Below the pieces are notes generated by a model. It did not search any database and was not told the origin of the DNA. It was given only the letters and a program-made list of their open reading frames with translations. The position numbers and the translations under genes are program-made. 64,000 bases of DNA, taken from positions 2,170,001 through 2,234,000 of the forward strand of contig OZ241894.1 of assembly GCA_965203575.1 (NCBI GenBank). Direction: 5' to 3'. The DNA is from Aldehydirespirator sp965203575. GTDB lineage: Bacteria; Actinomycetota; Acidimicrobiia; Acidimicrobiales; Aldehydirespiratoraceae. Below are positions 48,205 to 63,730 of the stretch, piece after piece; within the stretch, counting starts at the first letter, position 1; the number at the start of each line of letters is the position of its first letter.

Positions 48205-48903
48205 ATGGCCAAGGGCAAGAAGCACGTCGAAGCCTCCAAGAGCTACGACCGGCTGCGCCTCCACAGCGACGCCGACGCGGTGAGCCTGGTGAAGAGCCTG
48301 GCGACCAGGCGATTCGACGAGAGCGTCGACGTCGTCGTGCGGCTCGGAGTCGACCCCCGCAAGGCCGACCAGATGCTGCGGGGCACGGTGTCGTTGCCGT
48401 CGGGCACCGGCAAGGAGGTGCGGGTCGCAGTGTTCGCGCAGGGCGAGGCCGCGACCACGGCTCGCGAGGCCGGCGCGGACCTCGTGGGATCCGACGACCT
48501 GGCCGAGCAGGTGACGGGGGGCATGACCGACTTCGACGTGGCCATCGCCACGCCCGACATGATGCCGGTGGTCGGCAAGCTCGGCCGGATTCTCGGTCCC
48601 CGCGGGTTGATGCCCAACCCCAAGACCGGGACCGTCACCACCGATGTGGCCCGCACCATCGAAGAGTTCAAGGGGGGCAAGGTCGAGTACCGCACGGACC
48701 GGTTCGCCAACGTGCACGTACCCATCGGCCGGGCCTCGTTCGCGGAGGAGGACCTGCTCAAGAACCTCCGGGCCGTCGTGGCCGAGCTCCAGCGGGCCAA
48801 GCCGGCCGCAGCCAAAGGCAAGTACGTGAAGAAGATGGTGCTCAGCTCTTCGATGGGTCCTGGCGTCCGGATCGATCCCGCCGACGTCGGAGCGGCCGAT
48901 TAG
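48205..48903 (+). CDS. rplA: 50S ribosomal protein L1
   Basis: 232 residues. Signatures FDESVDVVVRLGVDPRKADQ, GKLGRILGPRGLMPNPKTGT and EYRTDRFANVHVPIG. Binds 23S rRNA at the L1 stalk and is an operon autoregulator in many bacteria. ATG 48205 follows GGCAGGAG. Confidence 0.96.
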   Translation: MAKGKKHVEASKSYDRLRLHSDADAVSLVKSLATRRFDESVDVVVRLGVDPRKADQMLRGTVSLPSGTGKEVRVAVFAQGEAATTAREAGADLVGSDDLAEQVTGGMTDFDVAIATPDMMPVVGKLGRILGPRGLMPNPKTGTVTTDVARTIEEFKGGKVEYRTDRFANVHVPIGRASFAEEDLLKNLRAVVAELQRAKPAAAKGKYVKKMVLSSSMGPGVRIDPADVGAAD

Positions 48904-49005
48904 GCCGGTAGCATCCTGAACTTCACCGCGCTCACCTGAGACATCCGGTGCGCTCCGCGGGGAGCACCAATGGGCCGGCAGGCCCGCCGGACGAGGAAGG
49001 CACCC
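48904..49005 (+). promoter_or_regulatory. Possible L10 leader RNA
   Basis: The gap before rplJ can form two stems, GTGCGCTCC/GGGGAGCAC-like (about 48949-48968) and GGGCC/GGCCC (about 48972-48984). An L10(L12)4-binding leader is expected at this position from known ribosomal autoregulation; the match is by position and structure only. Confidence 0.35.
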
Positions 49006-49632
49006 ATGACAGTCCCCAGGCCCGAGAAGGCGGCCGTCGTCGCCGAGGTGCGTGATCGGCTGGCGGCCAGCGATGCGGCCCTGCTGACCGAGTACCGCGG
49101 GCTGAACGTCGGCGAGATGGCCGAGCTGCGCCGGTCGCTGCGGGCCGCCGGCGGCCAGTACACGATCTACAAGAACACGATGGTCCGCCTGGCCACCGCC
49201 GAGCTGGGCATGGACTTGGCCGATCTGCTGACCGGGCCGACCGCGATCGCCTTCGTGGGAGACGGCACCGACGGCGACAGCGGCGACGCGGCCGCGGTGG
49301 CCAAGGCCCTGCGGGACTTCTCGCGCGCCAACCGGGCCCTCGTGCTCAAGGGCGGGGTGCTGGGAGACAAGGTGCTCACTGCCGAGGACCTGCTGGCCCT
49401 GGCCGACCTTCCGTCGCGGGATGTGCTGCTGGCCCAGCTGGCCGGCGGGCTCCAGGCGCCGCTGGTCAAGCTCGCCGGGCTGATGCAGGCGCTGCCCCGC
49501 AACTTCGCCCACGGCCTGAAGGCCCTGATCGACACCCGCGCTGACGAGACCGACAACCAACCATCCGAAACCCGCCCTGAGGCGGAGTCCGGAACAGAGT
49601 CCGAAACACCATCCGAAACACAGGAGGCCTGA
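49006..49632 (+). CDS. rplJ: 50S ribosomal protein L10
   Basis: 208 residues. PEKAAVVAEVRDRLAASDAA, LLTEYRGLNVGEMAELRRSL and the L7/L12-binding helix end. The C-terminus has an extra acidic, repetitive tail (SETRPEAESGTESETPSETQ) beyond the usual family end. ATG 49006 is placed by GAGGAAGG; an upstream ATG at 48970 is less likely. Confidence 0.95.
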   Translation: MTVPRPEKAAVVAEVRDRLAASDAALLTEYRGLNVGEMAELRRSLRAAGGQYTIYKNTMVRLATAELGMDLADLLTGPTAIAFVGDGTDGDSGDAAAVAKALRDFSRANRALVLKGGVLGDKVLTAEDLLALADLPSRDVLLAQLAGGLQAPLVKLAGLMQALPRNFAHGLKALIDTRADETDNQPSETRPEAESGTESETPSETQEA

Positions 49633-49634
49633 AC

Positions 49635-50018
49635 ATGGCAACCAAGGAAGAGATCCTCGACTCGATCTCGCAGATGACCGTGCTCGAACTGAGCGAGCTG
49701 CTCAAGGAGTTCGAGGAGCGCTTCGACGTGACCGCAGCCGCCCCGGCCGCGGTCGCGGTGGCGGCCCCGGCGGGCGGCGACGCAGGAGCCGAGGCCGAGG
49801 AGGCCAAGGACTCCTTCAACGTGGTCCTCGCGGCAGTGGGCGACAAGAAGATCCAGGTGATCAAGGAGGTCCGCAGCCTCACGTCACTCGGCCTCAAAGA
49901 GGCCAAGGAGCTCGTCGACAACGCCCCCAAGCCGGTGCTCGAAGGCCTCAACCAGGAAGACGCCGACAAGGCCAAGGCCGCGCTGGAGGCCGTCGGAGCC
50001 GAGGTCGAGCTGGTCTAG
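49635..50018 (+). CDS. rplL: 50S ribosomal protein L7/L12
   Basis: 127 residues. N-terminal dimerisation part (MTVLELSELLKEFEERFDV), Ala-rich hinge, and C-terminal factor-binding domain (KKIQVIKEVRSLTSLGLKEA, KELVDNAPKPVLEGL). Two bases after rplJ. Confidence 0.96.
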   Translation: MATKEEILDSISQMTVLELSELLKEFEERFDVTAAAPAAVAVAAPAGGDAGAEAEEAKDSFNVVLAAVGDKKIQVIKEVRSLTSLGLKEAKELVDNAPKPVLEGLNQEDADKAKAALEAVGAEVELV

Positions 50019-50070
50019 AGGCCGCTGCCGGCCGCGTCGCTACAACGCGCCGCCTCCACGCCCTCAACCC

Positions 50071-50838
50071 ATGCAACGGCGGCTGGACCTCGACGGTCCC
50101 AGCAACTTCCGCGATCTGGGCGGCCTGCCGATCACCGGCGGCGGCTCGACCCGGTCCGGCCTCGTGTACCGGGCCGACCGGTTGTGCACGCTCAGCGACG
50201 CGGATGTGAGGCGTCTGGAGGCCGCCGGGATCCGCCACGTCTTCGATCTGCGCTCCGAGACCGAGGCGGCCGACTTCCCCGACCGGCTCCCGGCGGGGGC
50301 GCTCTACGTGAGGCTGTCGATGACGAGCGATCAGACATTCCAGGCTCGCACCATCTACGAGCGCATCGTCGACGGCGAGATCAAGTCCTACGGCGAGGCC
50401 GAGATGGTGACGGGCTACCTGCGCATGCTGGAGAACTTCGGGTCCTCTCTCGCCCGGGTCGTCCGACAGGTGGCCCGGGGCGAGCCCACCGTCATCCACT
50501 GCACCGCGGGCAAAGACCGCACCGGTGTGGCCTCCATGCTCCTGCTGGACCTGGCCGGGGTGGCTGCCGAGCACGTGGTGGCCGACTACGCGCTGTCGTC
50601 GGAGCGGCGTCCCAGTCTCCAGCAGGACCAGACCGAGGCCAGGTCGCTGGTTCCCATGCTCGAGGACTACGGCCTCGATCCGACCGAGTTCGCGCCGTTG
50701 TGGGAGGCCCGCCCCGCGGTGATGGCGGCCACCCTGGAGGGCCTCCACGACCGCTGGGGTGGAGCGGCCGCCTACCTTGCCGCCGCGGGCATGGAGGACT
50801 CGGAACTGGCGGCCGCCCGAGCCTGCCTGCGGGCCTGA
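50071..50838 (+). CDS. Tyrosine/dual-specificity-type protein phosphatase
   Basis: 255 residues of the Y_phosphatase3 group. P-loop HCTAGKDRTG with Cys144 and Arg150, preceded by the family start NFRDLGGLPITGGGSTRSGL and VFDLRSETEAADFPDRLP. Similar to MptpB-like lipid/tyrosine phosphatases. It interrupts the usual rplL-rpoB order. Its TGA stop is inside the fourth dispersed repeat. Confidence 0.87.
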   Translation: MQRRLDLDGPSNFRDLGGLPITGGGSTRSGLVYRADRLCTLSDADVRRLEAAGIRHVFDLRSETEAADFPDRLPAGALYVRLSMTSDQTFQARTIYERIVDGEIKSYGEAEMVTGYLRMLENFGSSLARVVRQVARGEPTVIHCTAGKDRTGVASMLLLDLAGVAAEHVVADYALSSERRPSLQQDQTEARSLVPMLEDYGLDPTEFAPLWEARPAVMAATLEGLHDRWGGAAAYLAAAGMEDSELAAARACLRA

Positions 50839-50935
50839 GGCCGAGCGGAAGGGCCGGCGACACGGCGACTTCCAAGATGCGCCGAGCGAGGCCGTGGCCC
50901 GAGCGGCCCTCAGGTCGCAGCGAACAGGAGCGGGA
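50835..50935 (+). repeat. 101-bp dispersed repeat, copy 4
   Basis: From CTGAGGCCGAGCGGAAGG to GAGCGGGA; the most diverged copy, with CCCTCAGGTCGCAG replacing the CCCGTGAGCGCAG seen in copy 3. Confidence 0.75.
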
Positions 50936-51008
50936 CGAGCGAACCGCTGGTTTAGACGCGGCTGGCTTCATCAACTATTGTCTGCTCCTGACCGAACCGC
51001 CGGGGTGG

Positions 51009-51037
51009 TTGCGGCCGGCTTCGCCGCGCGCTAACAT
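51009..51037 (+). promoter_or_regulatory. Candidate rpoB promoter
   Basis: TTGCGG (51009-51014), 17 bases, TAACAT (51032-51037). The 50936-51156 leader holds no gene; a second box TATTGT lies at 50976. Confidence 0.4.
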
Positions 51038-51156
51038 CCCGGCCACCGTGGTCGTCTGTGCGTGCTGGGAGGCGGCTCCCGTGGCTAATCCCTCTGTCGT
51101 CACGCGCGCGCGCACGACCGTGTGAAATCAGATCAGCCGGCCCTCGGGAGTATCAC

Positions 51157-54825
<3,669 letters not shown>

Positions 54826-54892
54826 GCCGGCAAGCGACCACCCATCGAACTCACACCAAGCACGAACTCACGCACCCACGACTGGAGACGGC

Positions 54893-58821
<3,929 letters not shown>

Positions 58822-58834
<13 letters not shown>

Positions 58835-58848
58835 GGGAGGCAGGTTGA
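58822..58848 (+). repeat. Tandem duplication of the rpoC 3' end
   Basis: GGAGGCAGGTTGA (including the rpoC stop TGA) occurs at 58822-58834 and 58836-58848, period 14. The second copy creates TTGACG, which with TAGACT at 58871 could form a wide-spaced promoter for rpsL. Confidence 0.75.
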
Positions 58849-58930
58849 CGGAACCCGGCGAGGGTCACCGTAGACTGCCCCGTCCCGCGACCGCCGAACA
58901 GGCCCGATAGCGAAGGAACTGCCCGAGTAC

Positions 58931-59302
58931 ATGCCCACGATCCAGCAGCTGGTCCGCAAGGGCCGCCAGACGAAGCGCCGCAAGGAGTCGACGCCCGCGC
59001 TGCAGGGCGCGCCGCAGCGGCGGGGCGTGTGCACGAGGGTCTACACGGCTACGCCCAAGAAGCCGAACTCCGCCCTGCGCAAGGTGGCCCGCGTCCGGCT
59101 CACCACCGGCGTGGAGATAACCGCCTACATCCCGGGGGAGGGCCACAACCTCCAGGAGCACTCCATCGTGCTGGTGCGGGGCGGCCGGGTGAGGGACCTG
59201 CCCGGCGTGCGCTACAAGGTCGTGCGGGGAACCCTCGACACCGCCGGGGTGCGCGAGCGCAAGAAAGCTCGCAGCCGCTACGGCGTCAAGAAGGAATCCT
59301 GA
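58931..59302 (+). CDS. rpsL: 30S ribosomal protein S12
   Basis: 123 residues. PTIQQLVRKGRQTKRRKEST, GVCTRVYTATPKKPNSALRK and EHSIVLVRGGRVRDLPGVRY. Residue 43 is the usual Lys, but residue 88 is Arg where Lys is standard (RGGRVR instead of RGGRVK); Lys-to-Arg at this position is a known streptomycin-resistance change. Followed by rpsG after one base. Confidence 0.97.
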   Translation: MPTIQQLVRKGRQTKRRKESTPALQGAPQRRGVCTRVYTATPKKPNSALRKVARVRLTTGVEITAYIPGEGHNLQEHSIVLVRGGRVRDLPGVRYKVVRGTLDTAGVRERKKARSRYGVKKES

Positions 59303-59303
59303 C

Positions 59304-59774
59304 GTGCCGCGCAAGGGACCTGCGGCGCGCCGCGAACTCCAGCCCGACCCGATCTACCGCTCACTGCTCGTCACCCAGATGATCAACAAGGTGCTGCAGC
59401 GAGGCAAGCGCACCCTGGCCGAGCGCATCGTCTACGACGCCATGACCATCGTGGAGGACAAGACGGGCGCCGAGCCGGTGTCCACCCTCAAGCGGGCCGT
59501 CGACAACGTCCGTCCGCAGCTGGAGGTGCGCAGCCGGCGGGTGGGCGGCGCCACCTACCAGGTGCCGGTGGAGGTCAGACCCCGCCGCGCCACCACGCTC
59601 GCAGTCCGCTGGATCGTCTCGTACGCCCGTGGCCGCCGGGAGCACACCATGGCCGAACGCTTGGCCAACGAGCTGCTGGACGCAGGCAACGGCGTGGGCG
59701 CGTCGGTGAAGCGGCGCGAGGACCTGCAGAAGATGGCCGAGTCGAACAAGGCCTTCGCGCACTACCGCTGGTAG
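59304..59774 (+). CDS. rpsG: 30S ribosomal protein S7
   Basis: 156 residues: VPRKGPAARRELQPDPIYRS, LLVTQMINKVLQRGKRTLAE, GGATYQVPVEVRPRRATTLA and NKAFAHYRW at the end. GTG start. In most bacteria fusA and tuf follow; here they do not, and 599 bases without an intact gene lead to a helicase gene. Confidence 0.97.
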   Translation: MPRKGPAARRELQPDPIYRSLLVTQMINKVLQRGKRTLAERIVYDAMTIVEDKTGAEPVSTLKRAVDNVRPQLEVRSRRVGGATYQVPVEVRPRRATTLAVRWIVSYARGRREHTMAERLANELLDAGNGVGASVKRREDLQKMAESNKAFAHYRW

Positions 59775-60373
59775 CCGCACCGCCCGAGTCTCACAGCCGC
59801 CCGAACTCCGGTCCGCAGCGTCCCACGGCTCTGCGCTTCCAGACCTCGGCCGACCGGGGTTGACGCCGTGCTGGCGGCGGTCCACAATCGTAGGGCATCC
59901 CAGTGCTGTTCTGGGATGAAGCCTCGAGCCCCGGAGGGCCAGTCCGAGGATCCTCACGGATCGCCTAGGACGGGACCCGGGCTTACGCATGCCGGGGTCT
60001 CTCCCTGATCCAGTGGAACCGTCGCGTGCGGTCTGCGACCATGGCCCGAATGTCCGAACGAGCCGCCTGCACCTCGTCGAGGAGGCAGGCTGCGAGGATG
60101 TTAGGTGATGCCGCCAGCCTGCTCGATCACGGTCTCGTCCACGACTGCAACCAGGCCGTCGGGGCGCACGGGATTGCTCATGGTCCTCCCTCGATGGATC
60201 CTGTCAACGGACTCCCCGCAAGGTGGCCTCTGTCGCAGTCCCACTGGTGTGGGAGACTGTAAGGGTTGGCATCAGGCCCGCGGTGCTGCGCAGTAGCTAC
60301 ATGACTGTCTCAGCTAGTTCAGTGGTGTGCGCTGCCTCATCCCGCCCTGACGACTCGGAGGCTTAGCTTAGTA
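59775..60373. other. Intergenic region at the str operon breakpoint
   Basis: No intact gene on either strand. It holds three successive hairpins: CATCCCAG/CTGGGATG (59896-59918), a weaker GCCTC/GAGGGC stem (about 59922-59939) and GTCC..GATCC/GGATC..GGAC (about 59942-59971). A frameshifted small ORF (59983-60181, minus) and an imperfect stem CAGTCCCAC / GTGGGAGACTG (60236-60259) follow. It may be the junction of an acquired island. Confidence 0.6.
59983..60181 (-). pseudogene. Frameshifted small ORF
   Basis: From ATG 60181, behind a strong GGGAGG site, 26 codons (MSNPVRPDGLVAVVDETVIE...GGIT) end at TAA 60103-60101. Dropping one T at 60103 opens a continuation (NILAACLLDEVQAARSDIRA... to stop 59985), giving about 65 residues with gene-like composition. 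Either a decayed gene or a sequencing error; I do not recognise the family. Confidence 0.4.
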
Positions 60374-63300
60374 GTGGTCGAGACGCAGGCACATGGGGCT
60401 GGCCTTGATCGCCTCGCGAGCGGGCAGCGGGTTCGGCTGCCGGGTGAGGCCGGAATCGTGGTGGTGCGTGGGGTCGCGCCGCGGCCTGACGGCTTGGACC
60501 TGTTCGTAGCGACGGACGCTGCCTCCAGTGAGGTTCGTATGGAGCCGCTTACCCCGGAGCAGGCTGAGCGGGTCAGGGTTGTCACAGAGGACGGTGCTGC
60601 CAGCCCGGAGGTGGTGCTGGCCGGGTTGTGGAACGAGTGGATGCTGGGAGCGGTGCGGTCGGCTGGCTCAACTGCGCTGGCTTCCACGACGCTGAAGCCG
60701 TATCCGCATCAGATGGATGCCGTCTATGGCCACATGCTGACCCAGCCGCTGCTGCGGTTCCTGTTGGCTGATGAGCCGGGCACGGGCAAGACGATCATGT
60801 CGGGGCTGTGGCTGCGTGAAGCTCAACGGCTCGGTCTTGTGAAGCGTGCGTTGATTGTGTGTCCCGCGCATCTGGTCATCAAGTGGAAGGCCGATTTCGA
60901 GCGGTTCTTCGGTCAGAGCCTGCGCGAGGTGACCGTCGAGACGATCCGTCAGCGGGCTCTGGCGGGATCAGATGATGACCTGTGGATCGTGTCGTTGAAC
61001 CTGGCATCGATGAACAAGCCGCTTCGGGATGCCTTGCACCCCGACGAGGCCGGATGGGATGCGATCATCTTTGACGAAGCGCATCGGATGACGCCCACAG
61101 CGGAGACCTTCCACAGGGTGGGGAAGGAACTGTCGGCCAGTGTGCTTCATGCGGTGTTCTTGACCGCTACGCCGCACCGGGGTGACGAGTGGTATTTCCG
61201 GGAGTTGCTGCATCTGGTCGATCCCGACGTGTTCCCGACTAGCGGCGACCCTGACAGCGGCCTGCCCAAGCGTCCCCGCTCTGACCAACAAGAAGCCAAG
61301 CGCACCACTCCGCTGACACCGGGACCGCTGCACTTCTTGCGGCGGATGAAAGAGGAGTTGGTCGATTACGACACCGAGAGCCTCCTGTTCAAAGAGCGTG
61401 AAGCGGTCAACGTCAAGGTTCAAATGAACCCGACCGAGCAGCGCTTCTACGACAAGGCGCTGGAGTTGGTTGGGGCCTACTACCCAGTGAAGGGTCGTGC
61501 GCTTGCGGCGATGGTGTATGGCAAGAGGGCTGCATCGTCGTTGTATGCGCTGGCAGAGACCTTGCGCCGTCGCTCCGACAAGATGGGAACGGGGGACGTT
61601 TCGGCGGTCGAGTCAGGTGGCGATCATGACGATGACGACGACGCTAACGAGGAACACGTCGTTGGTGCTGCATCGCTCGACGCCAAAGCTGAGAAGCAGG
61701 CGATCACCGAGGTGCTGGCCGAGTTGGAGCCGATGCTTGATCCTGACCGGCTCGCGTTGGACGAGTTGAACGTCTCCAAGTGGGAGCCGATGATCGAGCG
61801 TCTAACCGAGAACGGGATCAGTCCCGGCTCAGGCAAACAACTTGTGGTGTTCACCGAGTACGCCGATACCGCTGACTGGCTCATCCGAGCGTTCAACGAC
61901 TGCGGTTTCACAGCAGAGCGCTATTCCGGTGCGGACAATCACGTTGAACGAGCCGCGATCCAAAAGCGCTTCATGGACTGTGAGTTCGAGGTCATCGTTT
62001 CCACCGACGCGGGCAACGAGGGTATCGACCTGCAAGTGGCAAATGTACTGGTCAACTGGGACATCCCGTGGTCGCTGGTCAGGCTGGAGCAACGGATGGG
62101 CCGCATCCACCGCATCGGCCAGGAGCACAAGGTGATGCTCTACAACATGGTCGCTTTGGGCACCCGTGAGGGAGACGCCCACGAACGGCTGCTGGACAGG
62201 CTCATCGAAGCGGCCAACGAACTCGACGGCAGGATGTTCGACAGCCTCAACGCGATCATGGAACGCGTCGAGTCCGGTGCGACTGGAGCTGACCCCAAGA
62301 GCCTGCTGAGACTGTTCTATGACTCCAGCCCGAGCGGGGCATCTGGCGGCGACTGGCCGTCGCTGGAGGAAATCCGGCGTGCGCGTGACGAGTACTTTGC
62401 TGAACTGCGAGCGTTGAGCAGCGAAGTCGATGTGGCCGCAGCGAATGCTGCACGACACGACGACCATCTCGCTCGCATCAACCCGATCATCGTTGAGCGG
62501 TTCCTCACCCGCATCTCGAAAGGCAAGCTGCTGCGATGCGATCCGGCTCCGTTGGGTGATGACGGGTTCTTCTACCTGTCTGCCTCCACTGCCGTTCACG
62601 GCTGGCAACTGCCTGCATCACTGCGGTTGTCGAATGGGCAGACGGTGGTGGCCACACGAGCCGATGCCCGCCAGAAGGCGATTGATGACGGCGTTAATCG
62701 TGCCGCTGACACGATCATGCTCGGGCCGAGCGATCCAGCGCTCACGACGCTGGTCAAGGCACTGCGTGAACGGGTCGAGCTGGAGATGTGGCAGGGAGCA
62801 GTGCTCAGTGACAGGTCAGCACGCGAGGACTACACGCTGTTCGTCTACGAGTGCGACATCACCGAAGGCTCCAAGAGCCACAGCCCCAAGCACCGCCTAC
62901 GCGAGGGGACTCTCTCGTGGCTGATCCGTGTCTCAGCCTCCGGTGAGGCTCGCACCGTCTCATGGGACACCCTGCCCAACCTGACGCCAGCCCATGACCT
63001 CGTTCCCGTTCCTCTCTCATCGGAGGAGGCAGAAGCCGCACGCCAGCAAGCTGTCGAAGCAGCCGAGAGGGAGCGCTCCCGCCGAGCACAACGGCTCGAC
63101 TCATGGGTCAGGCAACTGAGGAAGGAACTGCGCCGACTGCCGAACGCTTTGACCGACCCGATCCCCGACAGGGAAACGAAACTGGTGCAGCGGAACAAGA
63201 TCAGAGCGACCATCGCAGCACGCATCGAGGAGGCCGAGCGTGCTGCACAGGTGATCTGCGGCAAGCCGCGCAGGGTCGGATGGGCGCACGTCACCGTTGT

Positions 63301-63730
63301 CCAACAGGACGACGACGACGAAGCGGACGACACGGACCCTGAGAGCGAGGCCGTCGCGATGGATCACATCACGAGCCTTCTCACCGCCCAAGGGTGGAAG
63401 GTCACCGACGTGCACACCGAGGGAGACAGCTATGACCTGTACGCCGAGCGAGGCTCTGAGCAGAGATGCGTCGAAGCAAAGGGACTCGCTGGCAACGCGT
63501 CCAGCGCCGGAGTCAGGCTCACGGGCGGTGAACTCACCAAGGCTTCCCAGCTAGGCGACGAGTATTGGCTCTACGTCGTGGAGAACTGCTTCGACGGAGA
63601 GGGCCGACTCTACGGAGCATGGCAGAACCCCGCAGAGACGTTTCGTGACAGCTTCATCGACGTGCCCGTAGTGCGACTACGCGGCAGCGAACTCAAAGCC
63701 GCCTTGGACAGGCGAGGAGAAGCGGCATGA
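60374..63730 (+). CDS. SNF2-family helicase with C-terminal DUF3883 domain
   Basis: 1118 residues. Helicase core: KPYPHQMDAVYGHM, Walker A LADEPGTGKTIM (about 133), DEAH box IIFDEAHRMTP (about 233), LTATPHRGDEWYF, then VFTEYADTADWLI and the motif VI region LEQRMGRIHRIGQEHKVML. A Glu/Arg-rich helical section precedes a C-terminal DUF3883 domain (from about 995) with a nuclease-like GDSYDLYAE..CVEAKG pattern. This layout matches DISARM DrmD-type and related defence helicases. GTG start. Codon use is less GC-biased than the ribosomal genes beside it, suggesting acquisition. Overlaps the next gene by ATGA. Confidence 0.87.
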   Translation: MVETQAHGAGLDRLASGQRVRLPGEAGIVVVRGVAPRPDGLDLFVATDAASSEVRMEPLTPEQAERVRVVTEDGAASPEVVLAGLWNEWMLGAVRSAGSTALASTTLKPYPHQMDAVYGHMLTQPLLRFLLADEPGTGKTIMSGLWLREAQRLGLVKRALIVCPAHLVIKWKADFERFFGQSLREVTVETIRQRALAGSDDDLWIVSLNLASMNKPLRDALHPDEAGWDAIIFDEAHRMTPTAETFHRVGKELSASVLHAVFLTATPHRGDEWYFRELLHLVDPDVFPTSGDPDSGLPKRPRSDQQEAKRTTPLTPGPLHFLRRMKEELVDYDTESLLFKEREAVNVKVQMNPTEQRFYDKALELVGAYYPVKGRALAAMVYGKRAASSLYALAETLRRRSDKMGTGDVSAVESGGDHDDDDDANEEHVVGAASLDAKAEKQAITEVLAELEPMLDPDRLALDELNVSKWEPMIERLTENGISPGSGKQLVVFTEYADTADWLIRAFNDCGFTAERYSGADNHVERAAIQKRFMDCEFEVIVSTDAGNEGIDLQVANVLVNWDIPWSLVRLEQRMGRIHRIGQEHKVMLYNMVALGTREGDAHERLLDRLIEAANELDGRMFDSLNAIMERVESGATGADPKSLLRLFYDSSPSGASGGDWPSLEEIRRARDEYFAELRALSSEVDVAAANAARHDDHLARINPIIVERFLTRISKGKLLRCDPAPLGDDGFFYLSASTAVHGWQLPASLRLSNGQTVVATRADARQKAIDDGVNRAADTIMLGPSDPALTTLVKALRERVELEMWQGAVLSDRSAREDYTLFVYECDITEGSKSHSPKHRLREGTLSWLIRVSASGEARTVSWDTLPNLTPAHDLVPVPLSSEEAEAARQQAVEAAERERSRRAQRLDSWVRQLRKELRRLPNALTDPIPDRETKLVQRNKIRATIAARIEEAERAAQVICGKPRRVGWAHVTVVQQDDDDEADDTDPESEAVAMDHITSLLTAQGWKVTDVHTEGDSYDLYAERGSEQRCVEAKGLAGNASSAGVRLTGGELTKASQLGDEYWLYVVENCFDGEGRLYGAWQNPAETFRDSFIDVPVVRLRGSELKAALDRRGEAA

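Noticed and set aside
48904..49005. Upstream ATG (48970) for L10
   Set aside because: The 12 extra residues are Arg-rich and not family-like, while GAGGAAGG is correctly spaced for ATG 49006.
60026..60296. Plus-strand small open frames in the post-rpsG gap
   Set aside because: No ribosome site or recognisable sequence, and they lie opposite the better supported frameshifted minus ORF.
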